Assembly (NCBI GenBank): GCA_964613235.1
Contig: CAZTGM010000002.1
Coordinates: forward strand, 1 to 64,000
Reading direction: 5' to 3'
DNA from: J005 sp964613235
GTDB lineage: Bacteria; Pseudomonadota; Zetaproteobacteria; Mariprofundales; Mariprofundaceae
Length of the DNA stretch: 64,000 nucleotides
Shown here: positions 19,408 to 29,177 of the stretch, one piece after another
Layout of the letters: each line of letters begins with the position of its first letter
Numbering within the stretch: position 1 is the stretch's first letter
The notes under the pieces: model-generated
What the model saw: the letters and a program-made list of their open reading frames with translations, nothing else
What the model was told of the DNA's origin: nothing
Databases searched by the model: none
Translations under genes and position numbers: made by a program

Positions 19408-20937
19408 ATGAGTATTTTCCTGTATCATCTGATAATCGCCAGTGGCGTGGCCGTGCTTCTTGGTACCCAGTTTTATCCTGTGCTGGTTCCACTCTACCAG
19501 CAGATGCTCGCCTTTGCCGGGTTATTGTTTGTATTCTTTTTTGTCTTACTGGTGTTTTTGCGCTACCGCTATCAGGAGAGCGTGCCCCTGCTGGGTATTT
19601 TTATGCCGAATATTGTCATTGTCGGTATCATTGTTTTTGCCACGGGCGGCATTACCAGTCCATTTGTATTATTGCTGGGGTTGATGCTGGTGGCGGCAGG
19701 TGCCAGCGAAAAGGGATATTTGACGATCTGGCTAAGTATACTGGCATGCATTGTCTATCTGGCTGCAGTGTATCTGCATGCTTGGGTGGAGCATATACAC
19801 CTGAGCGCCTTCAACATCACTTATTTGTTATTGCAGATATCGGTATTGTTGCTGGTTGGTGGCGTGATGTCTGCGATTGCCGGGCGCCATGAGCGGGCCC
19901 GGGCGGCCGAACAGCAGGCCATTCTGGCGCATCGGCGTCTGGATAATCTGCATTCCCGTGTCATGGAAGCCATGCATGAAGGTGTGATTGTGGCCGACGA
20001 ACAATTGCAGCCGGTAGACATGAATGAGGCCGCGCGTCTTTATCTTGGCAGCAGCGACGTGAGTGATGCAGTTTTATTGGAGCGCCTGCTGGATTGCACG
20101 GACAGTCTGAAAGCGTTTCTGCAGCATCCGGTGGGCATGACCTTTCAGCATGAGTGCGATTTCAATGGACAGGCGATTTTGTTGACAGTCTCACGATTAT
20201 CAGAGGAAGACAGTTGGGCACGCTGGCTATTTACCTTGGTCAACATCAGCTCGATCCGCCGACTGGAGCGTAAACTGGCGGATCAGGCCAAAATGGCAGC
20301 ATTGGGCAATATGTCGGCCATGATGGCACATGAAATCCGGAATCCGATTCAGTCCATTGTGCAGGGACTAGAATTGTTCGGTCGTGTCAGCAAGGAGCGA
20401 CAGGAGGAAATCGTCTCGATCCTGCAAAATGAAGTGCAGCGCCTGAACCGGCTGGTTAATGGTATGCTTGATTATTCACGGCCAATGATTCCAAAGCCTG
20501 CCGTGCAGGATATGGGGCGTTTTTTTGAAGGCGTTCTGAATAGTTTGCCAGCAGAGGCGAGGCAAAGGGTTTGCCTGAAATGTACGGTCGAATATATGGA
20601 TGTTGACAGCAGTCATCTACGCATGGTGGTCGATAATCTGCTCAGTAATGCCTTGCGTCAGGATAGCAGCGGGCAGCCGATTGATGTATCGCTGTATGCC
20701 GAGGGTGATCGCTGGAACTTGCGCGTTTGTGATCATGGCGGCGGTATTGCCGACGAGATTCGTGAGCATCTGTTCGATCCGTTTGTCAGTGGCAGAGTGG
20801 ATGGTATTGGCCTGGGCTTGGCAACGGTATTGCAGGTATGCAAGGCAAATCAATGGAATATTGATCTGGAAGAAACGAAGACGGGAACCTGTTTTATGGT
20901 CACAGGCATTATGTCGAAAGAGGTGATTAATGGCTGA
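19408..20937 (+). CDS. pilS: Sensor histidine kinase of the PilS/PilR system
   Basis: A 509-residue membrane kinase. About six hydrophobic helices fill residues 1-160 and are followed by a PAS-like region (MEAMHEGVIVADEQLQPVDM). The H-box is MMAHEIRNPIQSIVQG with His308. The N box (VVDNLLSNALRQ) and the G boxes (DHGGGIADEI, GIGLGLATV) are intact. PilS senses pilin levels in the membrane in Pseudomonas and phosphorylates PilR. The stop overlaps pilR by 8 bases. Assignment to PilS rather than another NtrB-like kinase rests on topology and neighbours. Confidence 0.88.
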   Translation: MSIFLYHLIIASGVAVLLGTQFYPVLVPLYQQMLAFAGLLFVFFFVLLVFLRYRYQESVPLLGIFMPNIVIVGIIVFATGGITSPFVLLLGLMLVAAGASEKGYLTIWLSILACIVYLAAVYLHAWVEHIHLSAFNITYLLLQISVLLLVGGVMSAIAGRHERARAAEQQAILAHRRLDNLHSRVMEAMHEGVIVADEQLQPVDMNEAARLYLGSSDVSDAVLLERLLDCTDSLKAFLQHPVGMTFQHECDFNGQAILLTVSRLSEEDSWARWLFTLVNISSIRRLERKLADQAKMAALGNMSAMMAHEIRNPIQSIVQGLELFGRVSKERQEEIVSILQNEVQRLNRLVNGMLDYSRPMIPKPAVQDMGRFFEGVLNSLPAEARQRVCLKCTVEYMDVDSSHLRMVVDNLLSNALRQDSSGQPIDVSLYAEGDRWNLRVCDHGGGIADEIREHLFDPFVSGRVDGIGLGLATVLQVCKANQWNIDLEETKTGTCFMVTGIMSKEVING

Positions 20938-22282
20938 GATTCTGCTTGTTGATGATGATGCGAATGCTTGTCGGTTGCTTGGCATGGGACTGGAACTGCT
21001 TGGCCACGAAGTGGTTTGCTGTGATGGCCCTGCAGCCGCTGCACAGGCCATGGCTGAGCATGTATTTGATATCGTGCTGACGGACCTGCGTATGGAAGGG
21101 CGTGATGCCGGACTGGATGTTGTGCGCACGGCGGTTGAACGGCAGCCTGAAGCTAGGGTTCTGTTAATCACCGCTTATGCCAGTTCGGAAACGGCTGTGG
21201 CAGCTATCAAAATGGGCGCTTTCGATTACCTGACCAAACCTGTCTCCAGCGAGGAACTGGGCGAGGCGATTGAGCGTGCTTTGTGTGAATCGCAACAGGA
21301 AGAAGGTAAAGCAATTCCGGCTGCAAGCGTGGATGCGGAGTCTCTGGCCGGCGTGTCACCATTGATACAGCGGGTGCGTGAACGTTTGCACAGAGCGGCG
21401 AGTTCAGAATTCACTGTACTGGTTACCGGTGAGTCCGGCACAGGCAAGGAACTGGCCGCCCGGTTGGTACATCGGTACTCAGGTCGCGCCAGTGGTCCTT
21501 TTGTGCCGGTCAATTGCGGAGCCATCCCGGAGGGATTGTTTGAGTCGGAGTTGTTTGGTCATCGGCGTGGTGCCTTTACCGGTGCAGAGTCTGATCGTCC
21601 CGGTATGATCGAATCGGCCAATGGCGGTACGCTGTTTCTGGATGAAATCGGCGAGATGCCGATGATCATGCAGGTGAAATTATTGCGCGTGCTGCAGGAG
21701 AAAAAGGTACGCCGTGTCGGCGATGAGCTTGAGCGTGATGTAGATGTGCGCATTGTGGCGGCGACCAATCGCGATCTGCATCGCGAAGTACAAAAGGGCA
21801 ATTTCAGGGAGGACCTGTTTTTCCGTCTGAATGTGCTGCCGATTCACATGCCTGCATTGCGTCAGCGGCCGGAGGATATCCCCGGCATTGTGGCTCAATT
21901 GATGCGCAAATGGGGTATGACAACGGATGCGATAAGCCCTGCCTGTATGAAACACCTGCAGCGCCTGCCATTGCCGGGGAATGTACGTGAGCTGGAGAAT
22001 TTGCTGCAACGCATGATTGCGATCTCCGACGGCGGGGTGCTGGATGAGAATCTGTTGCAGGAAGTATGCGTACAGCCGCAGCAATGTGCGTTCTCACTGG
22101 CCATGCTGGATGAGTATCCGGATCTGGATGCGATGATGGTGCATATCGAGAAAACCATGCTGGAACAGGCTCTACAGCAATGCGATGGAAACATGACCCG
22201 GGCGGCAGAATTGCTGGGCATCAGTTTTCGTTCCATTCGTTACCGCATGCAGAAGCTTGGTCTGAAAGGCCAGGACGAGTGA
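20930..22282 (+). CDS. pilR: Sigma54-dependent response regulator
   Basis: A 450-residue NtrC-type activator, expected to drive pilin transcription with sigma54. The receiver domain has phospho-acceptor Asp52 (VLTDLRM). The AAA+ domain has Walker A GESGTGKE at 167-174 and the sigma54-contact loop GAFTGA at 214-219. The C-terminal Fis-type helix-turn-helix is [20 protein letters not shown]. All key residues are present, so it should be functional. No pilA gene is nearby, so its target lies outside the window. Confidence 0.92.
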   Translation: MAEILLVDDDANACRLLGMGLELLGHEVVCCDGPAAAAQAMAEHVFDIVLTDLRMEGRDAGLDVVRTAVERQPEARVLLITAYASSETAVAAIKMGAFDYLTKPVSSEELGEAIERALCESQQEEGKAIPAASVDAESLAGVSPLIQRVRERLHRAASSEFTVLVTGESGTGKELAARLVHRYSGRASGPFVPVNCGAIPEGLFESELFGHRRGAFTGAESDRPGMIESANGGTLFLDEIGEMPMIMQVKLLRVLQEKKVRRVGDELERDVDVRIVAATNRDLHREVQKGNFREDLFFRLNVLPIHMPALRQRPEDIPGIVAQLMRKWGMTTDAISPACMKHLQRLPLPGNVRELENLLQRMIAISDGGVLDENLLQEVCVQPQQCAFSLAMLDEYPDLDAMMVHIEKTMLEQALQQCDGNMTRAAELLGISFRSIRYRMQKLGLKGQDE

Positions 22283-23049
22283 TGTTGTTTTTGCTGGGGA
22301 CAGCCGTGCTGGGGCTGTTGTTCGGCAGTTTTGCCAATGTGCTGGTTTATCGCATACCCCGTGGTGAATCGATCGTCTGGCCGGGTAGCCGCTGTCCTCA
22401 TTGTGCAAACTCGCTGGCATGGTTTGATAATGTCCCATTATTGTCCTGGCTGTTGCTGGGCGGCCGTTGCCGATATTGTCATGAGTCTATTTCCGGTCGT
22501 TATCCGTTGCTGGAATTGCTGATGGCTGTGAGCTGGACTTATCTGGCCTGGTATATCGGTCCACAATGGTTGCTGGCAGAAGCACTGGCACTGTTTTTCC
22601 TGTTATGGGTGTTGTCTTTTATTGACCTGGAGACTGGTCTTTTACCGGATGCATTAACCTATCCGGGCATGATTCTCGGTCTGATGTTTGCCGTGCCAAC
22701 AGGCCATGCGGCAGACAGTCTGCTGGGGCTGTGTGCCGGCTATGGCGTATTCTGGCTGGTTGGTCGGGTGTTTCTGATGCTGACCGGCAAGGAAGGCATG
22801 GGGCACGGCGATTACAAACTGCTGGCCATGCTCGGAGCCTTTATGGGCTGGCAGGCTTTGCCTTTCATTGTGTTTGTTTCCTCATTTGTCGGTGCAATTG
22901 CAGGCAGTATTATTTTGCTGCTGTCGCGGCGCGGTTTGCGCGCGGAGATTCCGTTTGGACCCTATCTGGCACTGGCTGGCATGATCTGGTTTCTCTGGCA
23001 TGAGCCGGTGCTGGCATGGTATCTGGATCTGATGGCGCCTGTACAGTGA
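22282..23049 (+). CDS. pilD: Prepilin peptidase/N-methyltransferase
   Basis: A 255-residue membrane enzyme that cleaves and N-methylates prepilins. It has the zinc-type Cys pairs CPHC (C38, C41) and CRYC (C63, C66), which mark the bifunctional form. The catalytic aspartates are Asp115 (SFIDLETGLLPD) and Asp177 (GMGHGDYKLL). ATG 22282 overlaps the pilR stop by 1 base; the frame is open further upstream but overlaps pilR without family sequence. It is the last pilus gene of the cluster. Confidence 0.95.
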   Translation: MLFLLGTAVLGLLFGSFANVLVYRIPRGESIVWPGSRCPHCANSLAWFDNVPLLSWLLLGGRCRYCHESISGRYPLLELLMAVSWTYLAWYIGPQWLLAEALALFFLLWVLSFIDLETGLLPDALTYPGMILGLMFAVPTGHAADSLLGLCAGYGVFWLVGRVFLMLTGKEGMGHGDYKLLAMLGAFMGWQALPFIVFVSSFVGAIAGSIILLLSRRGLRAEIPFGPYLALAGMIWFLWHEPVLAWYLDLMAPVQ

Positions 23050-23666
23050 AGATTGCGCGGATTGGTTTGACCGGGGGTATCGGCAGTGGCAAGAGCACTG
23101 TGGCGAGCATGTTTGCTGCATGGGGCGTGCCGGTGCTGGATCTCGATCAGGTTGGCCACAAGCTGACAGAGCGGGAAGATGTCATACAGCGCATTGTTGC
23201 GTGTTTTGGCGATGTGGTCATTGACGATGACGGGCGACTGGATCGCCGGGCACTGGCAAGGCTGGTATTTGCCGATGCTGAAGTTCTGCAGCGGCTGAAT
23301 CGGCTATTGCATCCGTTGATCTGGCAGTATGAGACGCAGTGGCTGGATGGACTTGATGCGCCGTTTGCCGTTATTGAAGCCTCGGCGTTGATCGAGTCAG
23401 GGAGCGTGTCACGTATGGATGCGGTGATCGTTGTGCTGGCTGATGAAACGATTCGCAGGCAACGCGTGGCGGCGCGCAGTTATCCCGATATTGCATTGTT
23501 TGATGATATTATTCGCCAGCAGGTCGGTGATGAACAACGCATAAAAATTGCTGATTATTGTATTGATAATAATAGCGATTTGCCTGCACTAAAGCCACAG
23601 GCAGAAGGTGTTTATCAGGCATTGCGCCGCCATTACCCGCTTGACAGTGACCGGTGCAGCGACTAG
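23046..23666 (+). CDS. coaE: Dephospho-CoA kinase
   Basis: A 206-residue kinase catalysing the last step of coenzyme A synthesis. The P-loop is GLTGGIGSGKST and the acceptor region reads VPVLDLDQVGHKL. ADETIRRQRVAARS is also typical. It starts with GTG at 23046, overlapping the pilD stop by 4 bases. The pilD-coaE order is common in proteobacteria, as part of the classic pilBCD-coaE arrangement. Confidence 0.95.
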   Translation: MKIARIGLTGGIGSGKSTVASMFAAWGVPVLDLDQVGHKLTEREDVIQRIVACFGDVVIDDDGRLDRRALARLVFADAEVLQRLNRLLHPLIWQYETQWLDGLDAPFAVIEASALIESGSVSRMDAVIVVLADETIRRQRVAARSYPDIALFDDIIRQQVGDEQRIKIADYCIDNNSDLPALKPQAEGVYQALRRHYPLDSDRCSD

Positions 23667-23789
23667 CAATGCCAAAGTTACCGGTTCGCCGGGGTTCGAT
23701 TCTCACACATCAATCAAATCTTAAATTATTGCGCGCGGAGCGCATGCTGGAAAACGTCTCAGGTTTTTCATTTATCAGTTGGAGCGTAC

Positions 23790-25451
23790 ATGTCTGTTCA
23801 GGACGAAACAAAAGTTGAAACACAGGATCAAGCATCACCGGAAGGCGTGGCTACTGCCGAGCCGGAAGCGAAGCCAAAGCGTCGGCGTGGGCGTCCGCGC
23901 AAGAGCGAAACGGTAGCCGCTGCCGAGGCGGAAAACAAAAAAGCCGATAGATTGGATGACAAGGTAGCGGAGAAATCTGCCGCGGGAAGAAAGCGTAAGG
24001 AGAAGCAGGCCGAGGCAGAAAAGCCGGAGTCGAACACCGAGGCTTCCGAGCCCGGAACTGACAAGGTGGAAAAGGCGGAAGAGGAAGCCGCAGCCCCCGA
24101 TACTTCCCGGATGCGTAACCGCAACAAACGCAACGGTAATCGCCGTCGTCGTGAAGATGAAGAACCGGTTTCGAAAGAGATGGAAGGCGTGACGTTGAAC
24201 CTGAAAGAGATTTCAGCCAAATCCCCGACAGAATTGCTGGCCATGGCTGATTCTTATGGCATCGAGAATGCGGCAGGCATGCGCAAGCAGGAACAGGTTT
24301 CGGCCATTTTGCGTGCCCATGCGCGCATGGGAGGTACGATTTACAGCGAAGGTGTGCTGGAGATCTTGCCGGACGGCTTCGGCTTCCTGCGTTCCTCCGA
24401 TGCCAATTATCTGGCCGGGCCCGATGATGTATATGTGTCCAGTCATCAGATTCGCAAATATTACCTGCGCAAGGGTGATACCGTAGCCGGCGAGATTCGT
24501 CCGCCGCGTCGGGGTGAGAAGTATTTTGCACTGAATACCGTCGATACGGCCAATGGCGAGCCACCGGAGGTGGCGCGCACGAAGGTGCTGTTCGACAACC
24601 TGACGCCGCTATATCCCGACGAACGCCTGCATATGGAGATCGAGAATCCGACCAACAAGGACATGACCGGCCGTATCATCGATATCGTTGCGCCGATCGG
24701 CAAGGGGCAGCGTGCATTGCTGGTGGCGCCGCCGCGCACCGGCAAGACGGTGATGATGCAGTCCATTGCGCATTCGATCGAAGCTAATCATCCGGAAGTG
24801 GAGCTGATCGTGCTGCTGATCGATGAACGCCCGGAAGAAGTGACTGATATGAAGCGCTCGGTACGTGGCGAAGTCGTGTCATCGACGTTTGACGAGCCGG
24901 CACAGCGGCACGTTCAGGTTTCGGAAATGGTCATCGAGAAGGCCAAGCGTATGGTCGAGCATGGCAAGGATGTCGTGATTTTGCTCGATTCGATTACCCG
25001 CCTGGCGCGTGCCTATAACACGGTTGTTCCTTCCTCCGGCAAGATTCTTACCGGTGGCGTGGATGCCAATGCGCTGCATCGGCCGAAACGTTTCTTTGGT
25101 GCGGCGCGTAATGTCGAGGGCGGTGGTTCGCTGACGATTATTGCCACAGCGCTGGTCGATACTGGATCGAAGATGGATGAAGTGATCTTTGAAGAATTCA
25201 AGGGTACCGGCAATATGGAAATCCGGCTGGATCGCAAACTGGCTGACAAGCGCGTATTCCCTGCCATCGATATCGCACCATCCGGTACGCGCAAGGAAGA
25301 GCTGCTCACCGATCGTGATATTTTGCAGCGCGTATGGGTGTTGCGCAAGATTCTCTCGCCGATGAATGCCGTAGATGCGATGGAATTTCTACTCGACAAA
25401 CTTGGTTCGACAAAGAACAACGCGGAATTTTTCGAGCGGATGAATCAGTAG
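23790..25451 (+). CDS. rho: Transcription termination factor Rho with a long N-terminal extension
   Basis: A 553-residue hexameric RNA helicase that ends transcription. From about residue 135 it is a normal Rho: an N-terminal domain ([20 protein letters not shown]), the cold-shock-like RNA-binding fold ([20 protein letters not shown]), Walker A APPRTGKT near residues 312-319, and [16 protein letters not shown]. The first ~130 residues are extra: low complexity, rich in Glu, Lys and Ala, with an AT-hook-like RGRPRK at 33-38 and an Arg/Asn block around 105-120 ([17 protein letters not shown]). Such extensions are known in Actinobacteria and some other phyla and add RNA binding. The ribosome site is TTGGAG before ATG 23790. 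Confidence 0.97.
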   Translation: MSVQDETKVETQDQASPEGVATAEPEAKPKRRRGRPRKSETVAAAEAENKKADRLDDKVAEKSAAGRKRKEKQAEAEKPESNTEASEPGTDKVEKAEEEAAAPDTSRMRNRNKRNGNRRRREDEEPVSKEMEGVTLNLKEISAKSPTELLAMADSYGIENAAGMRKQEQVSAILRAHARMGGTIYSEGVLEILPDGFGFLRSSDANYLAGPDDVYVSSHQIRKYYLRKGDTVAGEIRPPRRGEKYFALNTVDTANGEPPEVARTKVLFDNLTPLYPDERLHMEIENPTNKDMTGRIIDIVAPIGKGQRALLVAPPRTGKTVMMQSIAHSIEANHPEVELIVLLIDERPEEVTDMKRSVRGEVVSSTFDEPAQRHVQVSEMVIEKAKRMVEHGKDVVILLDSITRLARAYNTVVPSSGKILTGGVDANALHRPKRFFGAARNVEGGGSLTIIATALVDTGSKMDEVIFEEFKGTGNMEIRLDRKLADKRVFPAIDIAPSGTRKEELLTDRDILQRVWVLRKILSPMNAVDAMEFLLDKLGSTKNNAEFFERMNQ

Positions 25452-25474
25452 CTGCTGATTGCATTGGTAAACGC

Positions 25475-25503
25475 AAGGCGGGCTGATGCCCGCCTTTTTG
25501 TTT
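25475..25503 (+). terminator. Intrinsic terminator after rho
   Basis: AAGGCGGGC-TGAT-GCCCGCCTT (25475-25496) followed by TTTGTTT. It separates rho from the convergent HAD gene. Confidence 0.9.
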
Positions 25504-26134
25504 AAGGGCCGAACAGTTCAGGCAGGTGATGACATGAGGGAATATGGAAATCCCATGTGCCATCAGCCTCATGGCTGATGAGCACGGTTTTGCAGCCCAG
25601 CTGTTTTGCTGCCTGTAGATTGTCGGGCATATCATCCACAACCAGTGTGCGTGCCGGGGTGGCACCTTCCTGACGAATCAGGTGCGCCAGCGTGTTAGCG
25701 CATGGCTTCGGTATATAATCGTTAAAACGGATATCATAGATCGCTGCAAAGTGATGGGCGATGCCCAATGCTTGCAGGATGCGTTCGGCATGTTCGCGTA
25801 TGCCATTGGTGTGAATAACTTTATGACCGGGCAATCGCGCCAGTGCCTGATCCAGTTGCATATCCGGCTGGAGCAGGGTTTCGGCCTGGATATCATGTAC
25901 ATCCTGCAGGAATGGCTCCGGTTCCAGGTCATGATGCAACATCAGTCCGCGTAGTGTTGTGCCGTATTGCTTCCAGTAACGAATGCGCAGGCGATCCGCC
26001 TCATCTGCGCCGATATTCAGTTCCTGGGCGACAAAGGCCGTCATACGCTGGTCCATGCGCGCAAATACGCCGTTGTCGGCGGCATACAGGGTGTTGTCGA
26101 GATCGATGACGGCCAGATCGAATGGCATGAGCAT
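25502..26134 (-). CDS. HAD-family phosphatase, pyrimidine 5'-nucleotidase-like
   Basis: A 210-residue soluble hydrolase. Motif I is VIDLDNTLY (nucleophile Asp near residue 11), motif II is VIHTNGI, and motif IV is LVVDDMPDNLQAA; a Lys is present in YIPKP. The helical cap (MDQRMTAFVAQELNIGADEA) and the LDNTLY signature match the pyrimidine 5'-nucleotidase (SDT1/YjjG-like) group, which removes phosphate from UMP, CMP or damaged nucleotides. The exact substrate is not readable. Two starts (26134 and 26128) are equally possible. It faces rho and is divergent from the zinc-ribbon gene. Confidence 0.85.
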   Translation of the reverse strand: MLMPFDLAVIDLDNTLYAADNGVFARMDQRMTAFVAQELNIGADEADRLRIRYWKQYGTTLRGLMLHHDLEPEPFLQDVHDIQAETLLQPDMQLDQALARLPGHKVIHTNGIREHAERILQALGIAHHFAAIYDIRFNDYIPKPCANTLAHLIRQEGATPARTLVVDDMPDNLQAAKQLGCKTVLISHEADGTWDFHIPSCHHLPELFGP

Positions 26135-26309
26135 ATCATCGTGTCCGCGGGAATGAACTCAAGCGGAGATTGTAAGGGTGTGATTCAGCTCGGCGACCAG
26201 TGCCTGCGTTAGATATTGGCATGGACTGTTGCGCAGGGCGAAAATGACAGTGGGACAGTCGCCTATTTTTTGACAGCATGCGCCATGAATCAATGTCAGG
26301 AGGTACGGT

Positions 26310-26534
26310 ATGCCGATTTATGAGTTTCATTGTCAGCAATGCGAACAGAGCTTTGAAACGCTGGTGCGCAGAAGTGATGAAACGATCTGTTGTCCTGCAT
26401 GCGGCAGCGAGCAGTTACAGAAGCTGATTTCAGCACACAGCGTGGGTTCCGGCATGCCGGATACCGCTTGCGGGTCTGCACCCTGCATGCCTGCACCGGC
26501 TTGTGGCAGCGGGGGCTGTGGCGCTTGTGAATAA
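26310..26534 (+). CDS. FmdB-type zinc-ribbon protein
   Basis: A 74-residue protein beginning MPIYEFHCQQCEQSFETLV, with two CxxC pairs (CQQC, CPAC) that form a zinc ribbon as in the FmdB/CxxC_CXXC_SSSS family. The tail is unusually rich in Cys, Gly, Ala and Pro (CGSAPCMPAPACGSGGCGAC), giving five further Cys that could bind metal. Family members have been linked to regulation of formamidase genes, but their role is generally unknown. The ribosome site AGGAGG is strong. The next gene overlaps its end. Confidence 0.85.
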   Translation: MPIYEFHCQQCEQSFETLVRRSDETICCPACGSEQLQKLISAHSVGSGMPDTACGSAPCMPAPACGSGGCGACE

Positions 26535-26967
26535 GAGTCGTACCCCCTCCTTCTTCGAGGGTATCGGAGGATTGTCGACGCTGGAGCGTGTACACAAGCG
26601 TTTTTACGACAAGGTTTATGTGCATCCCTGGCTGGGACGTTTTTTTGAGGGGCATGACCAGCAGGCGATCGAGTTGCGCCAGACGCAGTTCATGGCGGAA
26701 AAGTTTGGTGCGGATCTCCGCTATCCGGGCATGGTACTGGAGCTGGCACATCGGCGCATGTATATCCCGGGAACCTTGCTGAAAGAGCGTCAGAAATTGT
26801 TACGTGAGGCACTGGAAGAGGAGGGGTTGTCGGCATCACAAATCCGTCGCTGGCTCAAGGTTGATCATGCATTCTGGCATCATGTTCGCAATGATTCACG
26901 CAAAGAGTTTGAGGCGATTGATCTCAAATATGAACGTCCGTTGATTGTGCCCGAGCCTGAAGAATGA
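26527..26967 (+). CDS. Truncated hemoglobin
   Basis: A 146-residue globin. The order is TrHb-like: FFEGIGGLSTLERVHKRFYD, DKVYVHPWLGRFFEG, then QTQFMAEKFGA. The proximal heme His is probably in LELAHRRMYI. It could handle oxygen, NO or sulfide; the role is not readable. Start codons are GTG at 26503, 26518 or 26527; I give 26527, which overlaps the zinc-ribbon gene by 8 bases, since the conserved region starts soon after, but 26518 is nearly as likely. It is followed by an aldo-keto reductase with an overlap, so the three genes likely form one transcript. Confidence 0.8.
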   Translation: MNKSRTPSFFEGIGGLSTLERVHKRFYDKVYVHPWLGRFFEGHDQQAIELRQTQFMAEKFGADLRYPGMVLELAHRRMYIPGTLLKERQKLLREALEEEGLSASQIRRWLKVDHAFWHHVRNDSRKEFEAIDLKYERPLIVPEPEE

Positions 26968-28007
26968 TGCAGTATCGCAAGCTGGGGCGAAGCGATCTGA
27001 AGGTATCCGCAATTGCGCTGGGCACGATGACCTGGGGTGAGCAGAACAGCGAGGCTGAAGCCTTTGCGCAGATGGACTATGCGCTGGAGCGTGGCATTAA
27101 TATTTTCGATACGGCCGAATTGTATGCCATTCCGCCTCGGGCAGAAACATATGGCGCGACCGAACGGATGATTGGCCGCTGGTTTGCCCGTAGCGGCAAG
27201 CGCGAACAGGTGGTTCTGGCCTCCAAGGTTTGCGGACCGACGGCATGGTGTCCGCATATCCGTGAGGGCAAGGCGCGATTAAACAAAGAGCATATTATTG
27301 CGGCCTGTGAGGCATCACTGCGTCGGTTGCAGACGGACTATATCGATCTGTATCAGACGCATTGGCCGGATCGGAACACTAATTTTTTCGGCAAGCTTGG
27401 TTATCAGCATGCTGTGGATGAACAGGCGACGGCTATTGAGGAAACGCTGGAAGCACTGGCGCTGCTGGTTGAACAGGGAAAGGTGCGAGCTATTGGCGTA
27501 TCCAACGAAACGCCATGGGGTGTGATGCGTTATTTGCAATGCGCGGAGACATCGATGCTGCCACGCATTGCATCCATCCAGAATCCGTACAATTTGCTGA
27601 ACCGGACATTTGAAATCGGCCTGGCGGAAATTGCCTGCCGGGAAGACGTTGGCTTGCTGGCCTATTCGCCCTTGGCGTTCGGTGTACTCAGTGGTAAATA
27701 TCTCAATGGTGCACAGCCGCGAGATTCGCGTCTGACGCTGTTCCCCCAGTATACGCGATACTCCGGTACGCAGGCGGCTGCGGCGACTGCTGCCTATGTG
27801 TCCCTGGCCAAAGAATTCGCGATGGACCCGGGGCAGATGGCACTGGCTTTTATTCATCGGCAACCTTTTGTGGCCAGCACGATCATCGGCGCAACATCGA
27901 TGGCACAATTGCAGAGCAATATCGACAGTTTTTCACTATACTTGCCGGATGATTTGCTGGAGAGGCTGGAGCAGGTTCATCGGCAATATTCCAATCCGTG
28001 TCCTTAA
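26964..28007 (+). CDS. Aldo-keto reductase, Tas-like
   Basis: A 347-residue NADP(H)-dependent oxidoreductase. The catalytic tetrad is visible: Asp and Tyr in FDTAELY, Lys in LASKVCG, His in QTHWPDR. The inserted THWPDRNTNFFGKLGY and the KARLNKEHIIAACEASLRRL stretch match the Tas/YghZ group rather than general AKRs. The substrate is unknown. ATGs at 26964 and 26967 are both possible; the first overlaps the globin stop (ATGA). Confidence 0.9.
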   Translation: MMQYRKLGRSDLKVSAIALGTMTWGEQNSEAEAFAQMDYALERGINIFDTAELYAIPPRAETYGATERMIGRWFARSGKREQVVLASKVCGPTAWCPHIREGKARLNKEHIIAACEASLRRLQTDYIDLYQTHWPDRNTNFFGKLGYQHAVDEQATAIEETLEALALLVEQGKVRAIGVSNETPWGVMRYLQCAETSMLPRIASIQNPYNLLNRTFEIGLAEIACREDVGLLAYSPLAFGVLSGKYLNGAQPRDSRLTLFPQYTRYSGTQAAAATAAYVSLAKEFAMDPGQMALAFIHRQPFVASTIIGATSMAQLQSNIDSFSLYLPDDLLERLEQVHRQYSNPCP

Positions 28008-28049
28008 GGTTGAACGTTTGATGCAGTGGGAACAAGAACAGTGAGTATC

Positions 28050-29168
28050 ATGGTTGTGAGACGCGTCGTTGGTGTGTTGCTTTTGGCTGCCATGTTGTCG
28101 GCATGTGCTACGGCAGAAAATCATTACGACCCCATCGAGCCCGTGAATCGTATGAGCGAAGGGGTGAACGATATTGTAGATGCGGTCGCTATCAAGCCGA
28201 TCACTCAGAGTTATCGGACTCTGACACCTTCAGTGGTACAACGCGGCGTTTCCAATTTCTATGATAACTGGGCGTATATGAATACCGTGCTCAATGATTT
28301 TTTGCAGGGTAAGGGCAGTCAGGGCTTTAAGGATTTCGGCCGTTTTCTGGTCAATTCCACGGTTGGTATTGGAGGCCTGTTTGATGTGGCTACTTCGATG
28401 GGGCTGGAGAAACATGAAGAGGATTTCGGGCAGACGCTGGCCGTCTGGGGCGTTGGCAAGAGCGCCTATATCGTCTATCCGGTATTTGGTCCCAATTCGT
28501 TACGCAAGACACCGGACTTTGTCACGTCGACGCTGACCGATGGGCTGTTCTGGCTGTCGTTTGCCATATCCCCGCCCGCAGCTTTGGCGCTGACTGCAAT
28601 GAAATTTATTGATACCCGTTCACGGGCTATGAATGCCACCGACATGCGGGATGAACTGGCGCTGGATCCTTATGTGTTCACTCGTGAAGCCTGGTTCCAG
28701 ACACGCGAGCATTTGATTCATGATGGCAAGGTGCCGGCATCGAAAAACGATGATGGCTGGGATGATGATGACTGGACGCAGCAGGATACGGACATGCCAT
28801 CGCAGCTGACGATCAGTGCTCCATCGAAGTCTGGCACTATTGGGGCCAGACATGGTGCATCCCGTAATGATGTCGGTAAGCCCGCAATGACGGATGGCTC
28901 CGTGGATAGTGCACAGAAGACATCTTCTTCACGGCATTATTACCGGGTGATTCTGTCTTCACATGCCATTGAAGAAGAAGCACTGCGTCAGCAGGCACAT
29001 CTGGCATCCATGGGCATTCTAACTCGCATTGTACCCGTTGTGATTAAAGGTCACCGCTGGTTCCGTGTGCTGTTGCCGGAGCCCATGCCAGCCGTAGAGG
29101 CATTGCATACGCTAATGGAAATGAAACAAAAAACCGGATTAAACGGCGCCTGGATCGCGCCCTCCTGA
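28050..29168 (+). CDS. mlaA: MlaA (VacJ) lipoprotein fused to a C-terminal SPOR-like domain
   Basis: A 372-residue lipoprotein: signal peptide with lipobox (AAMLSACAT), then the MlaA core (NHYDPIEPVNRMSEGVND; FLVNSTVGIGGLFDVAT; VYPVFGPNSLRKTPDFV). MlaA sits in the outer membrane and removes mislocalised phospholipid from the outer leaflet, passing it to MlaC. Typical MlaA is about 230-260 residues. Here a Ser/Asp-rich linker (residues ~235-290) leads to a SPOR-like domain (HYYRVILSSHAIEEEALRQQ; GHRWFRVLLPEPM), which in other proteins binds denuded septal peptidoglycan. ATG 28050 has a poor ribosome site; in-frame GTGs at 28041 and 28026 are alternatives. mlaB-F are absent nearby. Confidence 0.88.
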   Translation: MVVRRVVGVLLLAAMLSACATAENHYDPIEPVNRMSEGVNDIVDAVAIKPITQSYRTLTPSVVQRGVSNFYDNWAYMNTVLNDFLQGKGSQGFKDFGRFLVNSTVGIGGLFDVATSMGLEKHEEDFGQTLAVWGVGKSAYIVYPVFGPNSLRKTPDFVTSTLTDGLFWLSFAISPPAALALTAMKFIDTRSRAMNATDMRDELALDPYVFTREAWFQTREHLIHDGKVPASKNDDGWDDDDWTQQDTDMPSQLTISAPSKSGTIGARHGASRNDVGKPAMTDGSVDSAQKTSSSRHYYRVILSSHAIEEEALRQQAHLASMGILTRIVPVVIKGHRWFRVLLPEPMPAVEALHTLMEMKQKTGLNGAWIAPS

Positions 29169-29177
29169 AGGCTGTCT

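Noticed and set aside
23681..23706. tRNA-like T-arm (GGGGTTCGATTC) between coaE and rho
   Set aside because: The flanking bases do not pair into a T stem, and no anticodon arm or acceptor stem is found around it.
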